The translations under genes were made by a program, and so were the position numbers. Shown one piece after another: positions 54,239-62,271 of a stretch of DNA of 64,000 nt. The DNA lies in contig DASUXA010000034.1 in the NCBI GenBank assembly GCA_036378155.1, positions 1 through 64,000 on the forward strand, given 5' to 3'. Under the pieces are notes generated by a model that worked only from the letters and a program-made list of their open reading frames with translations, was not told where the DNA came from and ran no database searches. The DNA is from DASUXA01 sp036378155 (GTDB lineage Bacteria; Actinomycetota; Actinomycetes; Mycobacteriales; Micromonosporaceae). Each line of letters begins with the position of its first letter. Position 1 is the stretch's first letter.

Positions 54239-54288
54239 CGTTCTGTCACTGACGCGTCGATTCTTGCACCGCAGACAGGACTAGCGGC

Positions 54289-54747
54289 CTAGTCAGCCGG
54301 ATTATTCACGGGGAACTGCCAGGGTCGTTGGGCCGGGGGCGGCGACCCGGCGCGCAGGTAGCGCAGGGCTTCCCACAGCGGGCCGGGCATCACATGAACG
54401 CCCAACCCGCCCCGGTGGTGGTTGACGCACAGCGGTTCCAGGTTGCCGGGCGACTCCACCCACGCGGCGAACTGCTCGTCGTCGGCGAAGTGCAACCCGA
54501 ACGCCTGTTCGATCCTCGCCGGGTCGACCATCGGGATCAGGCTGTACTCGACGTGGCTGTGGTGCAGCTCGACCGGGCCGGCGCACATCGGCGAGTTGAT
54601 CGCGCAGCGCAGCAGCCCGAGCTTCTTCATCCGGGTGCGAGCCTGCTCGAACAGCCGGTAGTGCGGGTCGCCCTCGCGGGGCGGGTGCGCGTCGACGTGG
54701 GTGATCAGGTGCAGGGTCAGCCGCGAGTCGTGGGCCGGGACCGTCAC
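54289..54747 (-). CDS. HNH-type nuclease-like phage protein
   Basis: 152 residues. CAINSPMCAGPVELHHSHVEY near 48-68 followed by NLEPLCVNHHRGG near 101-113 gives the pattern of an HNH/zinc-finger nuclease: Cys pair, ELHH, then a distal Asn and His pair. HNH enzymes cut or nick DNA in phage packaging or homing. This one lies next to the holin-like genes, not next to a terminase, so its role is uncertain. Confidence 0.65.
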   Translation of the reverse strand: MTVPAHDSRLTLHLITHVDAHPPREGDPHYRLFEQARTRMKKLGLLRCAINSPMCAGPVELHHSHVEYSLIPMVDPARIEQAFGLHFADDEQFAAWVESPGNLEPLCVNHHRGGLGVHVMPGPLWEALRYLRAGSPPPAQRPWQFPVNNPAD

Positions 54748-54750
54748 GAT

Positions 54751-55083
54751 CTACCGCCCCGACGGCGGCGGTGGGGCCGGCGGCGTATCGGGCCGGGGCG
54801 GGATCATCGCAGTCGAGACGATCTCTTGGCCAGCGGCCGGCACCGACCAGGACGCGCGGGCCATCGTGACCGGTTCGCTCTGCGGCCGGTTGGCGTACCA
54901 GCGGGCCACGTCAGCCACCGGCACACCGAACAGCGCGGCCGTCAACGCGCCGTACAGCGCCGCGCCACCGCCATCGACGACGCCGTAGTACCACAGAAGC
55001 GCGAGCACCGCCCCGACCACCGAGGCGAGGTACAGCCGGGTCGACGGCTTGCGGATCAGCGCGACCAGCATGGACAGATTCAT
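54751..55083 (-). CDS. Holin-like two-helix membrane protein
   Basis: 110 residues from ATG 55083. Two membrane helices (LYLASVVGAVLALLWYYGVV near 18-37; AALYGALTAALFGVPVADVA near 42-61) joined by a tight glycine turn and followed by a polar Pro-rich tail (PPRPDTPPAPPPPSGR). Size and layout suit a class II holin, which forms holes for lysis. No endolysin gene is adjacent. Confidence 0.6.
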   Translation of the reverse strand: MNLSMLVALIRKPSTRLYLASVVGAVLALLWYYGVVDGGGAALYGALTAALFGVPVADVARWYANRPQSEPVTMARASWSVPAAGQEIVSTAMIPPRPDTPPAPPPPSGR

Positions 55084-55094
55084 TCGGGGGCCTC

Positions 55095-55499
55095 TCAGGT
55101 GTACTTCAGGAACACGTTCACGACCACAGTGATCAGCCCGACGGCGATCGTGGCGACCCACGTCAACGTCGTCGACCTCGACTGCACCGACGCGAGCGCC
55201 TGCGCGAACTCGGCGATATGCTGCTCGATCTTGAGGAACCGTTCCTCAAACCGTTCATGGTCCCGGTCGGCTTCAGCACGCCGCTCGTCGAACTGTGCCA
55301 GCGGCACGTACCGGGTGCGGTCGGAGTCGAGCCGGTCGCGTAGCTGCCCGACCTGGTCGGCCAGCGACCGCATCGCGGCGGTCATGTCGGCTTTCTGCTG
55401 CACCTCGGCGGTGCGGTCGGCGGCGTGCTGCGCGTCGTGGTGGCGCAGCATCGTGTCGACGTAGTCGCGCAGCGAGATCGTCGGTTCGTCGGCGCTCAC
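55095..55499 (-). CDS. Coiled-coil protein with C-terminal membrane helix
   Basis: 134 residues from GTG 55499, overlapping the previous stop (GTGA). A long helical region with heptads (VQQKADMTAAMRSLADQVGQLRDRLDSD; DRDHERFEERFLKIEQHIAEFAQALASVQ) ends in one membrane segment near 112-130 (LTWVATIAVGLITVVVNVFL). It resembles XhlA-like lysis accessory proteins found beside holins. A lysis role is likely but inferred from place and form. Confidence 0.6.
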   Translation of the reverse strand: MSADEPTISLRDYVDTMLRHHDAQHAADRTAEVQQKADMTAAMRSLADQVGQLRDRLDSDRTRYVPLAQFDERRAEADRDHERFEERFLKIEQHIAEFAQALASVQSRSTTLTWVATIAVGLITVVVNVFLKYT

Positions 55500-55921
55500 G
55501 GCTTGCCGCCCGGCGGGTTACCTCCCTGACCTTGCAACGCCGCGATCTGCGCCTGCAACGCCGCGATCTGCTGATCTTTCTGCCGGATGATGCCCTGCGC
55601 GGCGGGCGGCACGTTGTCGGGGATCGGGATGCCCGCGACCGGCGGGCCGAGCGGCGTGTGGTCGAACGCGGCGGCGGCCCACTGTTCGTACAGGTCGCGG
55701 CGGGCCACGCTGCCCCGGTGCGTCGCGCCGTCGAGGTTGTCGACGCCGGTGTGCTCGCCGGGTTCGTCGTAGAAGTGCACCGCGCAGCCACCGGACTCGT
55801 CGTTGGCGTACAGGTGCGTTTCGACGATGACGGGGCTGCCGGTCGCGTCGTCGCGGCGGCTGAACAGGTGCAGATCGCGGTTACCGTTGGCGGAGTTGTC
55901 GACGACCCAGGACTGCGACAT
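55496..55921 (-). CDS. Phage protein of unknown function with C-terminal helix repeats
   Basis: 141 residues. The first 100 are a soluble domain (SWVVDNSANGNRDLHLFSRRD; SGGCAVHFYDEPGEH). The end is a coiled coil, QQIAALQAQIAALQGQ, encoded by two identical 18-bp units at 55533-55550 and 55554-55571 (period 21). It lies between the tail-associated paralogues and the holin-like genes. No domain was recognised. Confidence 0.55.
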   Translation of the reverse strand: MSQSWVVDNSANGNRDLHLFSRRDDATGSPVIVETHLYANDESGGCAVHFYDEPGEHTGVDNLDGATHRGSVARRDLYEQWAAAAFDHTPLGPPVAGIPIPDNVPPAAQGIIRQKDQQIAALQAQIAALQGQGGNPPGGKP

Positions 55922-55931
55922 AGGTGTCCTC

Positions 55932-56468
55932 CTAAGTGTTGAGGGCGATGCGGAACACGGCGAGGCGGGCGTTGTCGAAGTTCAGCGCGACGCCGGAACC
56001 CTGTAGGCAGCGCAACGCCAGCGGGGTGCCGGCGGTGACCGGTCCGGCGCAGCCGACCGACAGGAACGCGTTCGCCGTCGACGAGCCGGGGATTTCCAGC
56101 GACCCCCAGATTTGGTTGATGTCCAGGTTTTTGTCGATCGACATGAACCGGTTGCCGCCGCCGCCGACTCCGAACATGCCGTAGGCCACGCCGATGTAGA
56201 TGCCGTCGGCGGTGGGGGTGATGATCCGGTTGTCGGCGGCGAGGTTCGTCAACCCGAACGGGTCGTACTCCACCACCGTGAAGTTGATGTACGTCTGCAC
56301 ATTGTTGGGGATCGACTGGCTGGTGTCGCGGCGCAGTTGCGCGCCCAGCCCCACCGACACGTACCCGTCCAGGTATTCGATCTCCGACATGAGGTCGTCG
56401 ACCACCGCCGACGGTGCGACCTGTCCGGGTGCCTGTCTCGGGAACGGCAGGGTGACCGGTGCCGCCAT
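55932..56468 (-). CDS. Tail-associated protein, paralogue A
   Basis: 178 residues from ATG 56468; a GTG at 56480 is possible. It begins PVTLPFPRQAPGQVAPSAVVDD, then EIEYLDGYVSVGLGAQL, and later beta-rich sequence ending ALNFDNARLAVFRIAL, a jelly-roll-like ending. It shares N- and C-terminal blocks with the next two genes (56495-57040 and 57053-57464), so the three arose by duplication. The position just below the large tail protein suggests a receptor-binding or decoration protein at the tail tip (inference). Confidence 0.65.
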   Translation of the reverse strand: MAAPVTLPFPRQAPGQVAPSAVVDDLMSEIEYLDGYVSVGLGAQLRRDTSQSIPNNVQTYINFTVVEYDPFGLTNLAADNRIITPTADGIYIGVAYGMFGVGGGGNRFMSIDKNLDINQIWGSLEIPGSSTANAFLSVGCAGPVTAGTPLALRCLQGSGVALNFDNARLAVFRIALNT

Positions 56469-56494
56469 GTTGGAACCCACCCCCCCCTTTGTCT

Positions 56495-57040
56495 TTAGTG
56501 GTTGAGCGCGATGCGGAAGATTGCCAGGCGGGCGCTGCTGAAGTTCAGCGCGCCGCCGCTGTCCTGGTAGGCGACCAGGGACACTCGGGTTCCCCCGGCG
56601 AGCAGCCCTGTGCCGCTGGCGGCCAGCGTGGTGAACGCGCCGCTGGGCTGCACCGGGACTTCCATCGTGCAGCCGACGCTGCCGTACTGGGTGAGGTTGT
56701 TGTCCACGGCGATGATCCGGGCACCGGTGGCGTTCTGCGCGAACTGGCCGTAGGCGAACACCGCGTAGATGCCGTCACCGCCGATGGTGACCACACGGCT
56801 GTCGGCGCTGAGGTTCACCATGCCCCACGGGTCGTATTCGACGGTGGTGAAGTTCGTGAACGTCTGGACAGCGGTCGGGATGGACTGCGCCGACGAGCGG
56901 GTCACCACCGCGCCCAGTTCCACCGACACGAACCCGTCGAGCCATTCCAGCTCGGTCATCATGTCGTTGATCACCGACGATGGTGCGACCTGATCCGGTG
57001 CCTGCCTCGGGAACGGCAGGGTGACTCCCGGTGCCGGCAT
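56495..57040 (-). CDS. Tail-associated protein, paralogue B
   Basis: 181 residues. The N-terminus PGVTLPFPRQAPDQVAPSSV and ELEWLDGFVSVELGAVV match paralogue A block by block; the end ALNFSSARLAIFRIALNH also matches. The middle, near 90-140, is less similar. Strong conservation at the ends with a variable middle suits a family of assembly domains with exchangeable binding faces. It follows the broken third copy at 57053-57464. Confidence 0.65.
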   Translation of the reverse strand: MPAPGVTLPFPRQAPDQVAPSSVINDMMTELEWLDGFVSVELGAVVTRSSAQSIPTAVQTFTNFTTVEYDPWGMVNLSADSRVVTIGGDGIYAVFAYGQFAQNATGARIIAVDNNLTQYGSVGCTMEVPVQPSGAFTTLAASGTGLLAGGTRVSLVAYQDSGGALNFSSARLAIFRIALNH

Positions 57041-57052
57041 CGCATCCCCTCT

Positions 57053-57464
57053 CTACGCTGCGGCGAACGCGACGCGGTACACCGACAGCGTCGCCCCGGT
57101 GAAGTTGATCGCCACGGTGCCGCTGTGCACGACGCGCAGCGCGAACACGCTGCCGGCGGTGCGGGCGGCGGCGGTGCCGAACGCTCACGTACACGGCGGT
57201 CTGCGTGCAGGTGATGATCCGGTTGTCGGCGGCGAGGTTGGTCATGCCCCACGGGTCGGACACCACCGAATCGAACGCGATGTACGTCTGGGTGTTCGGG
57301 GCGACCGACTGCGCGGTGGTGCGGGTCAGCACCGCCCCCAACGTCACCGACACGAACCCGTCGATGTACTCGGTCTGGGTGAACATGTCGTTGATCACCT
57401 GGTGGTCGGCGTACGTGCCGGCCACGGCGCGGGGGAACGGCAGGGTGATACCCGGTGCTGGCAT
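57053..57464 (-). pseudogene. Tail-associated protein, paralogue C, broken
   Basis: ATG 57464 (TGATG overlap with the large tail gene) starts PGITLPFPRAVAGTYADHQV and continues through EYIDGFVSVTLGAVL to NRIITCTQTAVYVS. Then about 45 residues of the paralogues are missing. A different frame carries the family C-terminus, FGTAAARTAGSVFALRVV...INFTGATLSVYRVAFAAA, ending at TAG 57055-57053. An internal deletion of a non-multiple of three near 57178-57186 explains both. The total of 412 bases is not divisible by three. Confidence 0.75.
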
Positions 57465-60400
57465 CAGGTCCACACCTCCCGGTCCCACGCCCCGCTGTCC
57501 CAGATCAACGCGTCGCGGGTCGCGGTCGCTGCGATGGTCTGGGTGAACGCGTTGCCCGTCAACTTCCCGGTGATCGACCGCACCCAGAAGGTGCCGTCCA
57601 GTTCCAGGCCGTAGCTGTCGCGCACCCGGACCCGGTCGTAGTACTCCAACCGGGGATCGCCGACGATCTCCAAGTCGGTGATGACCGGTTGCGGGGTGGC
57701 GGTGTCGTTGAGCACCCGCAGCGCGATGCCGTCGGCCACGGCGCGGCGCTGCCGCCACCGGTTGTCGGCCATGTCCAACGGCTGCACTCCGTAGGTGGCT
57801 TGCGAGTCGGTGTCCTGGCGTACCGGGGCTTCGGCGGCCTGCACCGACTCGGTCCAGTCGCCGTACAGCACCAGCGCGGACTGGCCTTGCGTGTCGACCA
57901 GCCACAGCGGGTGGGTGTACTGCGATTGCAGGTCGATACGCACCGTCGCCGGGCCGATCACCGACCAGGACACGGTGACCCGGCCCACCGTGGTGCCCGA
58001 CGTCTTCATGTTCGCGATGCCGGTGCCGGTGTTGCCCAACTGGGTGCCGGTGCCGTCCGGGGCGGTGTTCACCGCGCAGGTGAACCGCAGGCTGCCGCCG
58101 AACGCCGGGCCGGACAGTCCGACGACCAGGCTGGTGGTGCGGGCCGGTTCCAACCGCAACGCGTTGCTCGATGACCACACCGGCGACGCCGAATGCATCA
58201 CCACGGGGCTGTACGGGCAGCGCACATAGTTACGGACCCGCTGCACATCGACGTCGACCTTCAGTTCGGTGATGTTGCGGGTTGAGGTGAGGGTGAGTTG
58301 TTCGGTCTGCGCGGCCGGGGACACCAGCGCGGCGACGGTGCGGTACCGGAACACCCCGTCGTTGGTCCAGTACACGGCGGCCAGTTCGGCGGCGGCGACG
58401 TCTTTGAGCAGGTCCCAACTGTTCTGCTGGTCGGTGGGCACGATCGCGTCGAGGTCGTTGGTCGACGTGTCGATCACCGCGGAGGTGGTGATCGGTACCG
58501 CCGCGCCGATCCACGGGTCGCCCTGCGCCCCGCCGGGGGTGATCTGCACCTCGGCGATGCCGGCCCCGGTGTTGCAGCACACGTCGAAGTTCCAGGTGGT
58601 CGACGCGGTGCCGCCGGTCGAGGCGAGGGTGAACGTGGTGCTGGCGGTCGCCGAGTCGACCATCGTGGTCACCGCGCCGCTGCCGGTGTTGAACCATGCC
58701 CCGATCGAATGCCACTTGCCGTCGGCGGGCACGGTCAGCGACGACGTGACGGTGGCGGTGCCGCCGGGCCGTTTCAGGAACAGGGTGGGATGCCCCGACG
58801 CGTCCAGCGACAGGCGGGCTTCGTAGTTGCCCGGCTGGTCGTACACCCGCACCCTGGCCGATTCGCCGGACGCGGCCCGGTTGACGTAGCACTCGATACG
58901 TCCCACGCCGGTGTCGGCGACGAACAGCCCGGTGGCGTTCGGGTCGCAGCGGCCGGACACGATGCCCGGTGGTTGGCTGGTCGGCACGGTCCAGGCGAGC
59001 ACGAACGGGCCGGTGTCGAACGTCAACGGGTAGTCGTAGGTGTAGCTGGTGGCGTACACCCCGCCGAGCCCGGCGGCGGTGAGCCCGGTCAGGTCGTCGT
59101 GGATGAACGGCTGCCCCGAGCCGTGCATCGGTGCCCACAGCGCACACCCCGACCTTGGGGCCGGTGAGGCGTACACCTGGTTGCGTTGCAGCACGTACGA
59201 CACCACCCAGGTGGCGTTGAGCCCGGCGCGGCGCTGCCACCCGTCGTCGGCGACCACGTACGGCAGGTTCGGCGCGGCCCGCAACCGGATCGCGTTGTCG
59301 ACAGCGCTCAACGTCGCCGACCGGTCAGACGCCGCCACCGGCAGATTCGTGGTGTACCCGGTGAACAGCGGCACGTACTGGATGCCGCTGCCGGTGGCGA
59401 ACCCGATCGCGTGGCGCACCGGCCGGGCGCGTTTCTCCTTCGCCGCCAGCGGCGAGGTGCTGCCGACCGGGGAGAAGTACCGGGCGGGGGCCATCGACGC
59501 GGTGCCCTTGCCGAACGTGACGGCCAGGCTGCGCGCCGCCGAGCCCTCCACGACGCGGACCTGTTCGGGCACGTCACCGGTCAGCGTGCCGTCGGTGGAC
59601 ACCTCGACGACCTTGCCGGACACGTCGTCCAACGGTTGGATCACCACGTTCGGCACCAGCGCCATGCCGGCACCCTGCCCGTGGTCCGACCCGATGGTGG
59701 AGGTGGCCTGGTAGTTCACGGCCACGGCCGGCACGGTGCCGGCCGAGTCGGCCAGTTCGAGGGTGAGGTAGGCGGTGGCGTCCGGCGCGGTGCCGGACCC
59801 GGCGCTGCCACCCCCGACGGCGATGTTGCATGCCCCGGCGAAGAACCAGTTCCCGTCGGCTTCCTGCCACGCGACGAAGATCACGTACTGTCCGGCGGTG
59901 GCGAACGACCGCGACCCGGACAGGTTTTGGGTGAGCGTGCCGACGGTGTAGTTCGACTGGACGTTGGAAAAGTCGTACGCGGTGCCCATGTCGACGACCC
60001 CGCTGACAATCTTCCGGGCGGTGATCAGCAGGGTGGGGGCGGTGAACGGCACCGGGGCGTGCAAGCTCGCCGACGCGGTCACCGACACGCCGGTGCCGGG
60101 GCTGGTCGGCGACGCGGTCAGCGAGTCGACCACCACCGGGCGGGCGGTGCCGCCTTCGCCGCGTTCGGTCAACCCGGTCGCCGCCGTGATCGTGGCGGCC
60201 GACGCGGCGGCCACCCCGCGCACCTCGACGGCGCACAGCGCGTACGCCTGGTTCGCCGGGGACGTCATGCCTTCGGTGTACGTGCCGGCCACGTCGGCGA
60301 ACTTGTGCCACCCGTACTGCGACGTCTCGGTCGAGTAGTGGTAGTAGTCGTCCTCGACGGTCGGCGCGTCCCGGTAGGTGCGGGTCGCGGTCTGCGAGTT

Positions 60401-61396
60401 CGCGTCACCATCCACCATGATCAGCAGGCTGTTGTCGCGGGTCGTGGTGATCGGGCACGACGGTTTCGCGCCGGTGCCGTGCGCGGTCGCGGTCGCCCCA
60501 CCCCATGTCTGCTCGCCGTGCCCGGTGACCACGTAGATCGCCCCGGCCCGGTACCCGGCGGAGCTGCCGGCGATGGTGATCGTGTAGGTGCCGGCGGTCG
60601 CCGCGTACGCGGTGAAGATCGCAGCCTGTCCGCCGGAGTTGGTTTCCTGCACGGCGGCGCGCGACGTGAACGTCAACGCCGGGGACGACGACACCGTGTA
60701 GGTGAACCCGTTCCACCCTTCGCCGACGGTGACCACGATCAGCGCCCCGGCGGGCACGGTGACCGGCTGCGCGGTCGACGTGCCGTTCGTCGTCGACCAG
60801 GTCGTCACCGACGAGATCGTGGGCGCGGTCGCCCCCGACCCACCCGACGACCCCCGGTACAGGGCCAGCATGGTGTTCCACCGGTTCGCGGCGGTCGGCA
60901 CGATCGTGCCCGAGGCGTAGCCGGTGCCCGACGTGTGGTCGGCCGACACCGTCGACTCGGTCGGCCGGTCACCGAGCCCGCTGTAGCAGTACGGCAACCC
61001 GACCGCGTGACACGGCGTCGACCAGGTGAACGTGGCCGTGGTGTCCCCGGCCTGCTTACGTCGGCGCAGGATCGCCAGGTGGGAGCCGGACGAGCCACCC
61101 TCGCCGTTCTGCTGTTCGAGCACCCACCCGGTCGGCGCGACCAGCGGGGTGCTCTGCTCGCAGGCCAGCCCGATCGCGGCGAAACACCACTCCCCGACCG
61201 GGGCGTTGGTGAAGTCCAACGTCACACTGGTGGTGGCGGCGTTCGCGAGCACGGTCGACCCGACCCACGGCGCGGCCAACGTCGTCGGGGTGCCGAACCC
61301 GTCGTTGTCCCAGTCGACGAGGACCTGTCCGGTGATGCGCCGCGCCGGGGAGGTGATCGCGGCGGCCAGGTCGGCGCTGACGCTATACAAGGTCAC
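57464..61396 (-). CDS. Large phage tail protein (tail spike/minor tail protein)
   Basis: 1310 residues from GTG 61396. The first 30 residues (SADLAAAITSPARRITGQVLVDWDNDG-like) form the start of an actinophage minor tail protein. The next 500 are Thr/Ser/Gly-rich beta domains (for example TFTWSTPCHAVGLPYCYSGLG; TVPAGALIVVTVGEGWNG; TGTYTI repeats). Near 840-930 a laminin-G/LamG-like segment is suggested (GPFVLAWTVP, GKWHSIGAWFNTGSGAV). The C-terminus (YYDRVRVRDSYGLELDGTFWVRSI) resembles tail-hub assembly regions. It likely carries host-binding modules at the tail tip. Confidence 0.75.
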   Translation of the reverse strand: MTLYSVSADLAAAITSPARRITGQVLVDWDNDGFGTPTTLAAPWVGSTVLANAATTSVTLDFTNAPVGEWCFAAIGLACEQSTPLVAPTGWVLEQQNGEGGSSGSHLAILRRRKQAGDTTATFTWSTPCHAVGLPYCYSGLGDRPTESTVSADHTSGTGYASGTIVPTAANRWNTMLALYRGSSGGSGATAPTISSVTTWSTTNGTSTAQPVTVPAGALIVVTVGEGWNGFTYTVSSSPALTFTSRAAVQETNSGGQAAIFTAYAATAGTYTITIAGSSAGYRAGAIYVVTGHGEQTWGGATATAHGTGAKPSCPITTTRDNSLLIMVDGDANSQTATRTYRDAPTVEDDYYHYSTETSQYGWHKFADVAGTYTEGMTSPANQAYALCAVEVRGVAAASAATITAATGLTERGEGGTARPVVVDSLTASPTSPGTGVSVTASASLHAPVPFTAPTLLITARKIVSGVVDMGTAYDFSNVQSNYTVGTLTQNLSGSRSFATAGQYVIFVAWQEADGNWFFAGACNIAVGGGSAGSGTAPDATAYLTLELADSAGTVPAVAVNYQATSTIGSDHGQGAGMALVPNVVIQPLDDVSGKVVEVSTDGTLTGDVPEQVRVVEGSAARSLAVTFGKGTASMAPARYFSPVGSTSPLAAKEKRARPVRHAIGFATGSGIQYVPLFTGYTTNLPVAASDRSATLSAVDNAIRLRAAPNLPYVVADDGWQRRAGLNATWVVSYVLQRNQVYASPAPRSGCALWAPMHGSGQPFIHDDLTGLTAAGLGGVYATSYTYDYPLTFDTGPFVLAWTVPTSQPPGIVSGRCDPNATGLFVADTGVGRIECYVNRAASGESARVRVYDQPGNYEARLSLDASGHPTLFLKRPGGTATVTSSLTVPADGKWHSIGAWFNTGSGAVTTMVDSATASTTFTLASTGGTASTTWNFDVCCNTGAGIAEVQITPGGAQGDPWIGAAVPITTSAVIDTSTNDLDAIVPTDQQNSWDLLKDVAAAELAAVYWTNDGVFRYRTVAALVSPAAQTEQLTLTSTRNITELKVDVDVQRVRNYVRCPYSPVVMHSASPVWSSSNALRLEPARTTSLVVGLSGPAFGGSLRFTCAVNTAPDGTGTQLGNTGTGIANMKTSGTTVGRVTVSWSVIGPATVRIDLQSQYTHPLWLVDTQGQSALVLYGDWTESVQAAEAPVRQDTDSQATYGVQPLDMADNRWRQRRAVADGIALRVLNDTATPQPVITDLEIVGDPRLEYYDRVRVRDSYGLELDGTFWVRSITGKLTGNAFTQTIAATATRDALIWDSGAWDREVWT

Positions 61397-62270
61397 TCAC
61401 ATCCACGAGTGTCGCTTCCATGTCGCGGTAGCCGGCGAACTGCACCTTCGACGCCATGTCGACGATCGCGACCAGCGGCACCCCGTCGCCGGGCGCGTCG
61501 GTGGCGTCGTCACCACCGATGTCCAGCCGCGCCCCACCCAGGTACATGGCGGTGGCGGTGGACACGCTGGTCGGGTCGACCTGCACCCGAGGTTCGATGT
61601 AGACGGTGCCCGCCGGTGGTGTCGCGGTCACCGTGAACCGCGACCACGCCGACGTGGACAACGCCGTGTACGTGCTCGTCGCGGTGGACAACACCGCCGC
61701 GTTGACGTCAAGGAACTGGATCGCCACGCGGGCACGCAGCGTGGTCTGCCCGTGCAGCCGCGCCCAGAATGTGACCTGTTCCGGTTGCGGCCACGCGATG
61801 TACGACCGGTCGGCCGACGACGACGCGACCAGCCGCAAAATGCCCTGCGTCACCGTCGCCGGCAGGCTGTGTTTGATCGACGTGGTGCCCTGGTACACGA
61901 CCGAGGTCGACGTCGACAGGGACTCGGTGCCGGCCAGCACCGCGAACCCGGTGGTGTTGCCCAACGCGTTGCCACCCGACGCCTGGTTGCGGGTCAGGTA
62001 GTTGTCGCAGTTCGGGTCGATCAGGGTGAACGGTGGCGGGCCGAGGTGCCCGAGGAACAGGGCACGCAGATACGACCGTTCGGTCAACGTCAGGTACGAC
62101 CAGGAGAACTTCCAGGTGCGGGTCGGTCGGATGCCCTGGTCGACGGCCGCGCCGCCGCCGATCAGCTTGTGGACCGTCGCGCCGAAGTCCTCCACACCCG
62201 GTTCGTAGCCGCGCAGCGGATACGCGAACGATGACAACGCGCCGGGCCGGCCAAGGTAGTACACGCCCAC
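61383..62270 (-). CDS. Distal tail protein-like
   Basis: 295 residues from GTG 62270. YYLGRPGALSSFAYPLRGYEPG at the start and TWKFSWSYLTLTERSYLRALFLGHLGPPPFTLIDP near 50-85 follow the distal-tail-protein pattern that links tube and tip. A carbohydrate-binding-like beta domain follows (SYIAWPQPEQVTFWARLHGQTTLRARVAIQFLD). It lies between the tape measure and the large tail protein, the usual order, and overlaps the next gene by 14 bases. Confidence 0.72.
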   Translation of the reverse strand: MGVYYLGRPGALSSFAYPLRGYEPGVEDFGATVHKLIGGGAAVDQGIRPTRTWKFSWSYLTLTERSYLRALFLGHLGPPPFTLIDPNCDNYLTRNQASGGNALGNTTGFAVLAGTESLSTSTSVVYQGTTSIKHSLPATVTQGILRLVASSSADRSYIAWPQPEQVTFWARLHGQTTLRARVAIQFLDVNAAVLSTATSTYTALSTSAWSRFTVTATPPAGTVYIEPRVQVDPTSVSTATAMYLGGARLDIGGDDATDAPGDGVPLVAIVDMASKVQFAGYRDMEATLVDVSDLV

Positions 62271-62271
62271 G

